NCBI RefSeq assembly: GCF_029892105.1
Contig: NZ_JARZAJ010000015.1
Coordinates: 149,934-213,933, forward strand
Direction of reading: 5' to 3'
Source of the DNA: Kitasatospora sp. GP82
Lineage (GTDB): Bacteria > Actinomycetota > Actinomycetes > Streptomycetales > Streptomycetaceae
Length of the DNA stretch: 64,000 bases
A program made the position numbers and the translations under genes. A model generated the notes under the pieces. That model was not told where the DNA came from, ran no database searches, and saw only the letters and a list, made by a program, of their open reading frames with translations. Of the stretch, positions 41,474 through 52,753 are shown in pieces (position 1 is the stretch's first letter; each line of letters starts with the position of its first letter).

Positions 41474-42130
41474 TCACGCCGCGAGGTCCGCTGCCAGCTC
41501 CACCGCCGCGGCGAGAGTGTCCACCACCGGCACGCCGACCTTCTCCAGCCTGGACCGGCTGTTCGAACCACCCGTGTACAGCACGGCATGGGCGCCCGAC
41601 TCCAGCGCGGCCAGCGCGTCGTCCGCCGCGTCCCCGATCAGCACGGTGCGCCGCGGCTCGACCTGCGGGGCGAGCACGGCCAGGTGCCGGGCCAGGAAAC
41701 CGGCCTTCCGCCCACCGGCGTCCCCGACCCGCCCGTCCACCCGGACGAAGTGCTGGGTGATCCCGAAGGCGTCCACCACCGGCAGCAGCTGCTCGTGCTC
41801 GTACATCGACAGCAGGGACTGGGTGTTGCCCGCCGACTGCCACTCGCGCAGCAGACCGTGCGCGCCCTCGGTGAGGCCGCAGCGGCCGCGCAGCTCGGTG
41901 TACCGGTCGTGGAAGGCCCCGTCCAGCTGCTCCCACTCCGCGCTGCTCGGGCTGCGGCCGAGCAGGCGCTCGTAGAAGCGCGGGATCGGGATCTCGTACG
42001 ACTCCCGGTACTGCTGCAAGGTCATCGGGGCGATGCCCATGGTCGCGAAGGCGGCGTTGCTCGCTTCGAGCACCGCCTCCATGTCGTGGAAGAGCGTGCC
42101 GTTCCAGTCCCAGACGATGTGAGTGCGCAC
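41474..42130 (-). CDS. HAD-family hydrolase (phosphoglycolate phosphatase-like)
   Basis: 218 residues. Motif I is DWNGTLF (nucleophile Asp8, acid/base position Asn10 rather than the usual Asp, a known HAD variation in DWNGTL proteins), motif II LLSMYEH, motif III Lys in GRKAGFL, and motif IV LIGDAADDALAA. A helical cap (C1) spans ~20-90. Asn at the acid/base position is retained in a group of actinobacterial homologues, so activity is likely but substrate unknown. Starts 346 bp from the pruA side and stands alone. Confidence 0.85.
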   Translation of the reverse strand: MRTHIVWDWNGTLFHDMEAVLEASNAAFATMGIAPMTLQQYRESYEIPIPRFYERLLGRSPSSAEWEQLDGAFHDRYTELRGRCGLTEGAHGLLREWQSAGNTQSLLSMYEHEQLLPVVDAFGITQHFVRVDGRVGDAGGRKAGFLARHLAVLAPQVEPRRTVLIGDAADDALAALESGAHAVLYTGGSNSRSRLEKVGVPVVDTLAAAVELAADLAA

Positions 42131-42175
42131 CCGGGAACGGTAACGGGATCCACCGACAGACCGACAGGGAGGGTC

Positions 42176-42685
42176 TCAGGCGAGCAGGGTGGGGATCTCC
42201 TGGGTCGCGAACCAGAGCAGGTCGTGGTCCTCGGCGCCGTCCACGGTGAACTGGGCGTCCGCATCGCCCTTGTCGGCGGCCTCGATCGCCGCGACGGCGG
42301 CCGCGACGTCCTCGACCACCTCGGTGTCCGCGACGTCGGCGTGCACGGCAGCGGCCTTCGCCAGCCGGACCGGCTCCCTCAGGACGATCCGGCCGAGGGA
42401 GGACTGGTCCTGGTACTCGTCGCCCGGGAACGGCGCCACCGCCGAGTCGGCCACCTCGACCGCGACCACCACGCGGCGGCGCGGCGCCTCGGGGTCGGCG
42501 GCGAGCAGCCGCAGCGAGCCCTGGGCGGCCCGGTTCAGGGCCGCGTACTCCAGCTCCTCCAGGTCGTCGCTGACGTACCACTCGCGCAGCGCGGGCGTGA
42601 CGGCGTACGCCGCCGACTCGTCGAGAGCTCCGCCCGGGTGCGCCGCCGCCAGGCCGTTCAAGGTGGTGGGCACGTACACGCGCAT
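42176..42685 (-). CDS. DUF6912 family protein
   Basis: 169 residues from ATG 42685 (MRVYVPTTLNGL), with GGAG 8 nt upstream; a GTG three codons earlier is an alternative. I recognise the start MRVYVPTTL and the LREWYVSDDLEELEYAAL segment from the conserved actinobacterial DUF6912. It is acidic, soluble, and rich in Ala/Val/Asp. Likely co-transcribed with the HAD gene (45-bp gap). Function unknown. Confidence 0.8.
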   Translation of the reverse strand: MRVYVPTTLNGLAAAHPGGALDESAAYAVTPALREWYVSDDLEELEYAALNRAAQGSLRLLAADPEAPRRRVVVAVEVADSAVAPFPGDEYQDQSSLGRIVLREPVRLAKAAAVHADVADTEVVEDVAAAVAAIEAADKGDADAQFTVDGAEDHDLLWFATQEIPTLLA

Positions 42686-42894
42686 CGGGGGCACTCCGGT
42701 TCTCGGGTTCTTCCAACGACAGAGCCGCTACGGACGGCCGATCACACCTGATCGCACCGCGCACCAAGAATACGGCTCACGCCCCGGTCGTACGCCGGTC
42801 CCGCCGGCCGACCACCCACGGGGGCGGGGAACTCGGCGCGGACCGCACGGTGCACCACCCGGCGGCGCCGGCGTCCTGAGCTGCCGATCCGGGC

Positions 42895-44199
42895 CTACTG
42901 GACGGCTGTCAGGGCCACCCTGCTGGTGCGCAGGGCCGTCTCCAGCACCTCGGGGCGACGCGCGGGGTCCATCATGTTCGGGCCCATCACCGCCAGGTCC
43001 TCGAGCGTCGGCGCGAGCAGCCGCACCCGGACGCCCGAATCCCGCAAGTGGCGGGCCTCGCGCAGCATCTGCCGGGTCACGGTGCGGCGGTAGCGGCTGA
43101 CCAGCTGGGCCAGGACACCCTTCGGCCGGTCCCTGGCCCGCCATTCGCGCAGCGCGGCGACCGTGCCCCGCCCTGCGTCCACGTGCCCGGAGTCCGCCCA
43201 GGCCGGGCGCAACGCCATCGGCGCCAGCACGTACACCTCGTCCAGGTCGCGGTCGGCCATCAGGTCGGCGTTGGTGGCCGACCAGCAGCCGCCGTCCACG
43301 TACGGGCTGCCGGCCACCTCCACCGGCGCGAACCAGCCCGGGATCGCACAGGAGGCCATCACCGCCTGGTCGACCTCGGCCACGGGTGCGTCCGGGTCGC
43401 CGAAGACCACCCGGCGGCCGGTGCGGTAGTCCACCGCCGCCACCCGCAGCCCGGACCCGAGCGGCCAGCCGTCCGCACCGACCAGCCCGCGCACCAGGTC
43501 GCCGACCGGCGCCACCGAGCCGCGACCGGTCGGCACCACGGCGGAGACCATGGTCAGGAACGGGTACTCGCGCGGGTGCCGGACGGCGTCCCGCAGCAGG
43601 CCGGGCGAGCCGATGCCCGGCCGAGGACGCGGCGGCAGGGCACCGCCCACGGCAGTGTCGTAGTCGAACTCCACCCCGGCCAACGGCCCGGTACGGATCG
43701 ACAGACCGCGCTGATGGTCCCTGAGCTCCTCGGCCCGCACCCCGGCCGCCAGCATGGTGCCCAGGATCGAACCGGCAGAGGTCCCGAGGATCACCTCGGC
43801 CCGCCCCGGCTGCCAGCCGGTGCTCTCCTCGATCGCGCAGAGCGCTCCGATGGTCCACGCCGCACCCAGCATGCCGCCACCGCCCAGGACCAGCCCGCGC
43901 CGCACCCCGTCCGGCGCGACACCGGCCGGCACGGCGGTCTTCACCACCGCACCGTTCACGGCCTTGCCGTTCACGGTTCTGCTGCTCACGCTTCTGCTGC
44001 TCACGCTTCTGCCGTTCACCGGCACCCGATCGCAGCCGCCCCGCTCCGTCTCGGCACCGTCGGCCTCGGGACGGCCGACCCTGGCCCGTTCACTCCCGGC
44101 CCGGCCGGTCGCGCCGGCGGCCGCCGGCGAGGACGTACCCGCGGCCCGGAGAGGGCCCGTGTCCGTCCCCGCCGGCCTGGGCGAGGGCTGAGTCACCAT
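42895..44199 (-). CDS. Patatin-like phospholipase
   Basis: 434 residues. The catalytic domain starts after a ~95-residue low-complexity leader: oxyanion hole LVLGGGGMLGAAW, nucleophile GTSAGSILGT, and catalytic Asp in the DGG of YVDGGCWSAT. Serine-Asp dyad lipid acyl hydrolase, cytosolic (no signal peptide). The leader contains imperfect repeats (VNGRSVSSRSVSSRTVNGKAVN, here abbreviated) arising from tandem DNA repeats at about 43945-44025. An internal start near the beginning of the conserved domain (residue ~95) is possible, since the leader is unlikely to be conserved. Function unknown. Confidence 0.85.
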   Translation of the reverse strand: MVTQPSPRPAGTDTGPLRAAGTSSPAAAGATGRAGSERARVGRPEADGAETERGGCDRVPVNGRSVSSRSVSSRTVNGKAVNGAVVKTAVPAGVAPDGVRRGLVLGGGGMLGAAWTIGALCAIEESTGWQPGRAEVILGTSAGSILGTMLAAGVRAEELRDHQRGLSIRTGPLAGVEFDYDTAVGGALPPRPRPGIGSPGLLRDAVRHPREYPFLTMVSAVVPTGRGSVAPVGDLVRGLVGADGWPLGSGLRVAAVDYRTGRRVVFGDPDAPVAEVDQAVMASCAIPGWFAPVEVAGSPYVDGGCWSATNADLMADRDLDEVYVLAPMALRPAWADSGHVDAGRGTVAALREWRARDRPKGVLAQLVSRYRRTVTRQMLREARHLRDSGVRVRLLAPTLEDLAVMGPNMMDPARRPEVLETALRTSRVALTAVQ

Positions 44200-44536
44200 T
44201 CCGCTGCCGCCTCTCCGGTCTCCGGCTCGTCTTCCCCGATCCTCCTGGCTATCACCCGCTACCCACCGGTACCAGCGTCATCGCACCTGGCCTGTGCCGC
44301 GAATGCCACCCAGCGTACGTCCCCCTTCGAGCACCCTCGGCTCCCCGTTCACGTCAACCCGGGATCCGTACAGCCCGCCCCACAGCGCCCGAACCGCAAC
44401 GGATGTCACCCGGATAGGTGACCGGCCGCGCAGCACCGACCACCGGCCGAGGGATGATTGCCGCCCCGCCCCGGCACGGGTACCAAGGTCCCGACAGGCC
44501 CCACCACCGATCCCGCACCCGCCGGAGGTACCGCTC
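44200..44536. other. Divergent region between the patatin and Rv3235-like genes
   Basis: 337 bp, no supported gene. Both flanking promoters are expected here. CCGGTACC-type small dyads only. Confidence 0.35.
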
Positions 44537-45097
44537 ATGGTCGAGCCCGCAGCCGTCGCCCCGCAGCTCGCGACGCTCCGTGCCCCTCGCGTACGGCCCC
44601 TGGTGCACACCGGGCATCCGCACTCACGGCGCCCCGTCCTCCACCCGCGCCCCTGCACCGCGCCCGCGCCGACCTCCGCGCCCGCGCACAACTCCCATGC
44701 CCATGCCCACAGCGTGAGCGAGCCGCGCCGCCCCCGCCACCCGCGCGCCGCCTGCGCCCCGGCCCACGGCGGTGGCCACAGCGAGCTCGCCGCACGCTTC
44801 GCACACCGGCTGGTCGAGGTCCTCACCGGCCGCCGCCCGGCGGGCCAGCTCCAGCGGCACACCACCGTCCCGGGCTACCAGCAGCTCACCGCCCTGGTCA
44901 GGAGCGGCCCGCTGCGCCCGCGCGGCCAGGTCGTCGGCCACCGGCTCGGCCGGGTGTACGACTCCGCCCCGGGCCCAGGAGCGCTGGAGGTGTGCGTCCG
45001 GGTCGAGTTCGGGCACCGCCACCACATGGTCGCCTTCCGTCTCGAACGGCACCGCCGCACAGAACAGTGGCAGTGCGCCGCGGTCGAGGCCCGCTAG
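44537..45097 (+). CDS. Rv3235-family protein
   Basis: 186 residues from ATG 44537, preceded by GGAGGT at 6 nt. The first ~75 residues are Pro/His/Arg-rich. The C-terminal ~105 residues match the Rv3235 family (RFAHRLVEVLTGRRPAGQL, GRVYDSAPGPGALEVCVRVE, AFRLERHRRTEQWQCAAVEA). In actinobacteria it is encoded beside secA, as here. The secretion connection is by neighbourhood only; molecular function is unknown. Confidence 0.85.
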   Translation: MVEPAAVAPQLATLRAPRVRPLVHTGHPHSRRPVLHPRPCTAPAPTSAPAHNSHAHAHSVSEPRRPRHPRAACAPAHGGGHSELAARFAHRLVEVLTGRRPAGQLQRHTTVPGYQQLTALVRSGPLRPRGQVVGHRLGRVYDSAPGPGALEVCVRVEFGHRHHMVAFRLERHRRTEQWQCAAVEAR

Positions 45098-45143
45098 GGC
45101 CTGTCCTCGGCCCGGACCTGGTCCTGCCCCGAGAAACGCCGCA

Positions 45144-45174
45144 GGGCGCCACCCCCGAACGGGAAGTGGCGCCC
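45144..45174. terminator. Terminator between the Rv3235-like gene and secA
   Basis: GGGCGCCAC pairs with GTGGCGCCC (9 bp) around a 13-nt loop that can pair further. Convergent genes flank it. Confidence 0.7.
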
Positions 45175-45197
45175 CGGCTGGCGGAGTCGACCGCGCG

Positions 45198-47984
<2,787 letters not shown>

Positions 47985-48172
47985 TTGAGCGGGCTCCTTG
48001 CCTGGATCGGCTCTGGACGACTGCGAGGTGGGTCACCCCACCGTATGGGCCATCGTATGCGAGGAGGCCAACGCGCCGGGAGGTGCGTCAGCACGGTATT
48101 CCCGTGTCACCCGGGAGAGGAATCCCTCCTAGTGGCACGCTACCGGGCAAAAGGGGCGCTGCAGAAGGCACT

Positions 48173-48526
48173 TCAGCGAGGGTCGATCAACTCCGCCGCG
48201 AAGACCGTGCCCAGCGGCTCCGGTCCGATGTACTGCTGGCAGTTGCACGGCCGCGGCTCGTACCGCACCGGCCTGCGGTCCGCGTCCCAGGCGACCGGGG
48301 CCTCGACATCCTCGTGGCAGCGGCCGCTCCGGTCGTGCTTGGCGAGGTGATGGGTGCAGCCGCAGACCGGCTCCGGCGGCCGGTTCGCCGCCTCCAGCTC
48401 ACGCTGCTGCCGCTCGGCGACCTCTAGCAGTTCCAACTTCCGCCTGTGCCGGGTCTTCAGCGCGCGCTCCACCCGGCCCCCACCGATGATCACGGCGGGG
48501 ATCAGCATCCACAGCCAATCCCACAT
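48173..48526 (-). CDS. Small N-anchored protein with Cys/His-rich domain
   Basis: 117 residues from ATG 48526, preceded by GGGGGAGG. An N-terminal membrane helix (MWDWLWMLIPAVIIGGG) and basic stop-transfer region are followed by a short coiled-coil-like segment. A Cys/His cluster follows: CGCTHHLAKHDRSGRCH and CNCQQY, suggesting zinc binding. I recognise it only as a conserved Streptomyces hypothetical protein near secA. Function unknown. Longer frames upstream lack a ribosome binding site. Confidence 0.75.
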   Translation of the reverse strand: MWDWLWMLIPAVIIGGGRVERALKTRHRRKLELLEVAERQQRELEAANRPPEPVCGCTHHLAKHDRSGRCHEDVEAPVAWDADRRPVRYEPRPCNCQQYIGPEPLGTVFAAELIDPR

Positions 48527-48608
48527 CCTGCCTCCCCCTTTGTATGGCGAACCCAGCGTAGCGCCACCGGGTCGGGCGCTGTCAGTGCCGCGTTCTAGGC
48601 TCGCGGGC

Positions 48609-49760
48609 ATGACCTTGACGCTCTCGGCCGACCAGGCCCGCCGGATCGCGCTACGGGCCCAGGGGCTGCTGGGCGCCCCGGATCGCCGTGCCGGGGTGCG
48701 CGGTGTGCTCCGGCACCTGGGCGCGGTGCAGTTGGACACCATCTCGGTGCTGGCCCGCTCGCACGAGCTGGTGCCCTACGCGCGCCTGGGCGCGATCGGC
48801 AGGGGCACCGTCGAGTCGGCGTACTGGGGCACGGAGAGCACCTTCGAGTACTGGTCCCACGCGGCCTGCATCCTGCCGGTGGAGGAGTGGCCGCTGTTCG
48901 CCTTCCGCCGCCGTCGCCACCGTGATCGCGGCCACCTCTGGGGCCACCAGGTGGCACCGGAGACGTACCGGCACGTCCTGGACAAGCTGCGCGCCGAGGG
49001 TCCGCTCACCGCCACCGAGCTAGGCGGCGCCAAGAGGACGAGCGAGTGGTGGGACTGGTCCGACACCAAGATTGCGGTCGAGCGGGCGCTCGCCTTCGGC
49101 GATGTGGTCTGCACCGAGCGGCGCAGCTGGAAGCGGGTGTACGAGCTGGCCGAACAGGCGGTCCCGGCCGAGCTGTTCGGGCAGGAGCTCTCCGACGCCG
49201 AGTGTCTGCGGCAGCTGGTCACCCAGGCCGGGGCCGCCCTCGGCGTGGCCACCAGGGCCGATCTGATGGACTACCACCGGCTGAAGGCCGAGCAGGTCGA
49301 CTCGGTGCTCGCCGACTCCCCGCTGGTGCCGGTCGAGGTGGCGGGCTGGGGCGCGCCCGCCTGGGCCGACCCGGCAGCCCTGGCGAGCGAGCCGCGCGGG
49401 CGGCACCGTACGACGCTGCTCTCGCCCTTCGACTCGTTGATCTGGGACCGCGCCCGCACCGAGCGGGTCTTCGGCATGACGCACCGGCTGGAGGCCTACA
49501 CCCCCAGGCACAAGCGGGTGCACGGTTACTTCGCCATGCCGCTGCTCTCCCAGGGCCGCCTGGTCGGCCGGGTCGACCCGGCCCGCGAGGGGCGCACCCT
49601 GGTGGCCCGTCAGGTCTCGCTGGACGCGCCGAAGCACGTCGAGGCGCTGGCCGGGGCACTGTGCGAGGCCGCCGAGTGGGTGGGCTGCGACACCGTCCGG
49701 ATCGAGCAGCTCGGCGACGAGCGGCTGCGGCCGGCTCTGGAGCGGCTGCTGGCGGCGTGA
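48609..49760 (+). CDS. Winged-helix protein of the YcaQ/AlkX-type (crosslink DNA glycosylase family)
   Basis: 383 residues. This is the HTH_42 family: tandem winged helices forming a DNA-binding channel, as in E. coli YcaQ and the azinomycin-resistance glycosylase AlkZ. A candidate catalytic motif of the Q-x-D type is in LGAVQLDTISV (Gln42-Leu-Asp44). Other family landmarks: ARSHELVPYARLG, FEYWSHAACILP, WSDTKIAVERALAFG, LSPFDSLIWDR, GYFAMPLL. These enzymes excise alkylated or crosslinked bases. Activity is predicted from family only; the lesion type is unknown. ATG 48609 chosen as the start of homology. Confidence 0.8.
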   Translation: MTLTLSADQARRIALRAQGLLGAPDRRAGVRGVLRHLGAVQLDTISVLARSHELVPYARLGAIGRGTVESAYWGTESTFEYWSHAACILPVEEWPLFAFRRRRHRDRGHLWGHQVAPETYRHVLDKLRAEGPLTATELGGAKRTSEWWDWSDTKIAVERALAFGDVVCTERRSWKRVYELAEQAVPAELFGQELSDAECLRQLVTQAGAALGVATRADLMDYHRLKAEQVDSVLADSPLVPVEVAGWGAPAWADPAALASEPRGRHRTTLLSPFDSLIWDRARTERVFGMTHRLEAYTPRHKRVHGYFAMPLLSQGRLVGRVDPAREGRTLVARQVSLDAPKHVEALAGALCEAAEWVGCDTVRIEQLGDERLRPALERLLAA

Positions 49761-49776
49761 TCGGCCCGGTGCGCGG

Positions 49777-50544
49777 TCACCCTATTTCGAGGATCTTCTC
49801 CCGCATCGCGTAGACCACGGCCTCCATCCGGGAGTGCAGCTGGAGCTTCTCCAGGATGTTCCGGACGTGGTTCTTCACGGTGTTCTCGCTGATGAACAGC
49901 TCCTTGGCGATCTCCCGGTTGTTCATTCCGGTCGCCACCAGTTTGAGTACCTCCAGCTCCCGGTCGGTAAGCCGGGGGGCCGGCACCAGCTCCCGGTCGT
50001 CCGAACGGCGCTGGATCATCGACTTGAACTCGGTGAGCAGCTTGGAGGCCATCGACGGGCTGATCTGCGACTGGCCGTCGGCCACCGCCCGGATCGCGGT
50101 GGCCACCTCGTCGGTGGAGATCTCCTTGAGCAGATAACCAGTGGCACCGGCCTTGATCGCCTCGTAGAGGTCGGCTTCCTCGTCGCTTATCGTCAGCATG
50201 ATGATCTTGGCGCTGGGCACCACGTCCTTGATCGCGGTGCAGGCCTCGATACCGCTGCGCCGGGGCATCCGGACATCCATCAGGATGATGTCGGGCAGCA
50301 GGTCGGCGGCCTTGAGCACGGCCTCGGCGCCGTCCCCGGCCTCACCGATGACCTTGATGTCCTCCTCCTCGGCCAGCACGATCTCCAGGCCGCGGCGGAA
50401 CAGCGCATGGTCGTCGACCACCAGCACCCGGATCGGTTCGGTCTGTCCCTGCGGGTACTGCGGCTGTCCGAACTGCCCTGCTCGCTCCGGGCTTTGCCCT
50501 GCACCGATGCTTCCCCCCGCACCGGGCCTGAAGTGCTCCCCCAT
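49777..50544 (-). CDS. NarL/LuxR-type response regulator (orphan)
   Basis: 255 residues from the second ATG at 50544, because GGGGGAGGAG sits just ahead of it; the ATG at 50559 is an alternative. A ~35-residue Gly/Gln/Pro leader precedes the receiver (VLVVDDHALFRRG; phospho-acceptor Asp90 in IILMDVRMP; conserved Thr in MLTIS and Lys in YLLKE). The C-terminal LuxR HTH is complete (LTDRELEVLKLVATG, NNREIAKELFISENTVKNH). No sensor kinase gene is adjacent, so the partner is elsewhere. Target genes unknown. Confidence 0.92.
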   Translation of the reverse strand: MGEHFRPGAGGSIGAGQSPERAGQFGQPQYPQGQTEPIRVLVVDDHALFRRGLEIVLAEEEDIKVIGEAGDGAEAVLKAADLLPDIILMDVRMPRRSGIEACTAIKDVVPSAKIIMLTISDEEADLYEAIKAGATGYLLKEISTDEVATAIRAVADGQSQISPSMASKLLTEFKSMIQRRSDDRELVPAPRLTDRELEVLKLVATGMNNREIAKELFISENTVKNHVRNILEKLQLHSRMEAVVYAMREKILEIG

Positions 50545-50633
50545 CCGCTCCTCCCCCATCGTCGGTCAGTGTCGGGCCATCATTCCATGGCCGACCAGCG
50601 CGCGATCACCCTCCGGCGTCGGACCGCCCAGCT

Positions 50634-50669
50634 GGGTGACCCCGGCGGCTCCAGCCACCGGGGTCACCC
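50634..50669 (-). terminator. Second hairpin downstream of hpf
   Basis: GGGTGACCCCGG pairs with CCGGGGTCACCC (12 bp) around a 12-nt loop, between hpf and the response regulator start. Possibly a backup terminator or a leader hairpin for the regulator gene. Confidence 0.6.
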
Positions 50670-50693
50670 GATCAGTCGATCTGTTCCGTTGTC

Positions 50694-50721
50694 GCCGGCA
50701 GCGGCGGCCGCCGCTGCCGGC
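50694..50721 (-). terminator. hpf terminator
   Basis: GCCGGCAGCGGCGG followed directly by CCGCCGCTGCCGGC: a perfect 28-bp palindrome, 25 nt after the hpf stop codon. Confidence 0.8.
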
Positions 50722-50745
50722 CGGGTGGCCGTTGGCCGGCCGAGG

Positions 50746-51450
50746 TCAGTCCTCGTCCGGCTCGCCGATCGCGCCGCCGGCACCGCCGACGCCGCCGATC
50801 TCACCGACGGCCGCGCCGTTGGGCTCCAGGTGGATGACACCGTAGTGGTAGCCGTGACGGCGGTAGACCACGCTCGGCAGCCCACTGTCCTTGTCCACGA
50901 ACAGATAGAAGTCGTGGCCGACGAGCTCCATCTCGTACAGCGCCTGATCCAGCGACATGGGCGCGGCGGGGTGCGTCTTCTCGCGGACGACGAGCGGTCC
51001 GTCGCCCTCCACCTCCAGGGATCCCATCATGGTCTTGCGGACCGCACCGTTGGCCGCGCCCTCGGCCGGTGCCGTCTCGGGGAGTGCAGCCAGTGCGGCC
51101 GTCGCCTCCGCGACGCTGATCGGGGTACGGCCGCCGGTGCCGCCCTTGTGCACCCGGCGCCGGTCGGCGGACTTGCGCAGCTGCGCGTCCAGCTTTGCCG
51201 AGGCCAGGTCGAGCGCCGCGTACGGGTCACCAGCGGCGGCTTCGGCCCTGATCACCGGGCCACGGGTACGGAGGGTGATCTCCACCCGCTCGGACCGGTC
51301 GGCCTGACGCGGGTTGTGCTCCTTGGACACCTCGACGTCGAGGCTGATCACCTTGCCGTCGAACTTCTGGACCTTCTCCAGCTTCTCGGCCACGTGCTCG
51401 CGGAACCTCTTGGGCACCTCGGTCTTGCGGCCCTTGACGACGATGTCCAC
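50746..51450 (-). CDS. hpf: Ribosome hibernation promoting factor, long form
   Basis: 234 residues from GTG 51450. The N-terminal S30AE domain (VDIVVKGRKTEVPKRFREHV, conserved beta-alpha fold with many Lys/Arg) binds the 30S decoding centre. A flexible linker with Ala/Gly follows, and the C-terminal S30AE dimerisation domain (ALYEMELVGHDFYLFVDKD, VVYRRHGYHYGVIHLE) makes 100S dimers. The last residues are an extra Gly/Asp-rich tail. Long HPFs hibernate ribosomes in stationary phase or stress. Strong terminators follow the gene; it is separately transcribed from comF. Confidence 0.95.
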   Translation of the reverse strand: MDIVVKGRKTEVPKRFREHVAEKLEKVQKFDGKVISLDVEVSKEHNPRQADRSERVEITLRTRGPVIRAEAAAGDPYAALDLASAKLDAQLRKSADRRRVHKGGTGGRTPISVAEATAALAALPETAPAEGAANGAVRKTMMGSLEVEGDGPLVVREKTHPAAPMSLDQALYEMELVGHDFYLFVDKDSGLPSVVYRRHGYHYGVIHLEPNGAAVGEIGGVGGAGGAIGEPDED

Positions 51451-51690
51451 GCAGAACTCCGATCCCTCGTGCTGACGCCGATCCGGAGTGCTTACCGGAC
51501 CGGACTGAGACCCAGCCGGACCAGCCCTTCTGCCGCCGACCCTCCGCTTCGCCGAGGGTGACGATCGCGACTGGCCCTCACCTCACTTCCTCCCCACCAG
51601 GAACGCTTGAAACCCCTTGGAGCCTCATAGAACACCTCATGGGGGGATTTCGCCTCCCCAGTCGAACAAGGTAGCGGCACAGCATCGGCG
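51451..51690. other. Upstream region of hpf
   Basis: No gene. A small dyad ACCCTC/GAGGGT (about 51539-51559) and TGGGGA/TCCCCA near 51640-51660. The hpf promoter is expected here. Confidence 0.35.
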
Positions 51691-51749
51691 GTCCAGCTGT
51701 TTCACCCTGTTTACCCTCTTGCGGGTGAAACGAGGGTAAACGGCTGGAC
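51691..51749. promoter_or_regulatory. Interlocked inverted repeats with pseudoknot geometry upstream of comF
   Basis: Outer arms GTCCAGC (51691-51697) and GCTGGAC (51743-51749) enclose two overlapping dyads. Arm A GTTTCACCC (51699-51707) pairs with A' GGGTGAAAC (51723-51731). Arm B GTTTACCCTC (51709-51718) pairs with B' GAGGGTAAAC (51732-51741). The order A-B-A'-B' is that of an H-type pseudoknot in RNA; in DNA it is two overlapping operator-like dyads, with A and B similar to each other. It lies 66 bp upstream of comF and ~240 bp upstream of hpf. Confidence 0.7.
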
Positions 51750-51814
51750 AACAGCACCGAGGCGGTCCACCGTAAGGCCCAGTCTCCGCTCCTGGAAGCC
51801 CTCGGGAGGAGTAC

Positions 51815-52753
51815 GTGACAGATCTCGTTCCCGCCTTCGTCACCACCTCCGCCACCGACTCCACAGCCGCCTCCGCCCCCACCGCCGACCACACCAGGAA
51901 GGCCGGGCACACCGGTCACTCGCGACCCCTCGGCCACCTGTTCGGCCTCCGCGACCTGCTGGACTTGCTGCTCCCGGCCTGCTGCGCGGGCTGCCGCACG
52001 GGGCGCAGCCCACTCTGCCCGACCTGCCGGTCCGCCCTGCGAACGGCCCGCGCCGGGCCGTCCGGTCCGCAGCCGCCCCCGTCCAGGCTGCCCCCGCTGC
52101 ACGCCGCCGCGCCGTATGCCGACCCGGTCCGGCAGCTGCTGCTCGCCCACAAGGAGCGTGGTGCCCTCTCGCTGGCCGGGCCGCTCGGCTGGGCACTGGC
52201 CGCAGCCGTCCGCTCCGCACTCGGTCCCCCGGAAGATCCCGGGCCCGTCCTCCTGGTCCCGATGCCCTCCACCCGGCGGGCCGTCCGGGCCCGCGGGCAC
52301 GACCCCACCCTGCGCCGGGCCCGCGCGGCGGCCGGGGAGCTGCGCCGGGCCGGGCTCGCCGCCCAGGTCGCCCCCGTGCTGCGGCACCGGCGGGAGGTCG
52401 CCGACCAGTCCGGTCTCTCGGCGGCCGAGCGTCGGCGCAATCTGCACGGCGCGCTCATGGTGCCCGCGCGCCTGGCCGCCCGGCTGACCGGCCGTCCCAC
52501 AGGCCGACGGCCGTCGGCCCACCGGCTCCACCGGCTGGTCCTGGTGGACGACCTGGTCACCACCGGGGCGAGCCTGGCCGAGGCTGCCCGGGCGCTGGGT
52601 GCCGCCGGCCTCCCGCCGCAGGCCGCCGCGACGGTGGCCGCCACCATCCGCACCGGCCAGCCGCCTCTCGGCCGCGCCGGCCCCAGGGCCGCCCCTGGAG
52701 CAGCACCGAGCCGCCGACCCTCGACCGCCCCGGGCCTCAGCCCGGGTAGCTGA
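51815..52753 (+). CDS. comF: ComF family phosphoribosyltransferase-like protein
   Basis: 312 residues from GTG 51815 (RBS GGGAGGAG). An N-terminal zinc-ribbon (CCAGC...CPTC, around residues 58-76) precedes a type-I PRTase fold with its PRPP-binding motif VLVDDLVTTGASLAE. The first ~40 residues and the last ~25 (Pro/Arg-rich) are extra relative to ComF proteins. In transformable bacteria ComF helps DNA uptake; Streptomyces is not naturally transformable, so its role is probably different. It converges with lpqB and the two 3' ends overlap by 17 bp. Confidence 0.88.
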   Translation: MTDLVPAFVTTSATDSTAASAPTADHTRKAGHTGHSRPLGHLFGLRDLLDLLLPACCAGCRTGRSPLCPTCRSALRTARAGPSGPQPPPSRLPPLHAAAPYADPVRQLLLAHKERGALSLAGPLGWALAAAVRSALGPPEDPGPVLLVPMPSTRRAVRARGHDPTLRRARAAAGELRRAGLAAQVAPVLRHRREVADQSGLSAAERRRNLHGALMVPARLAARLTGRPTGRRPSAHRLHRLVLVDDLVTTGASLAEAARALGAAGLPPQAAATVAATIRTGQPPLGRAGPRAAPGAAPSRRPSTAPGLSPGS

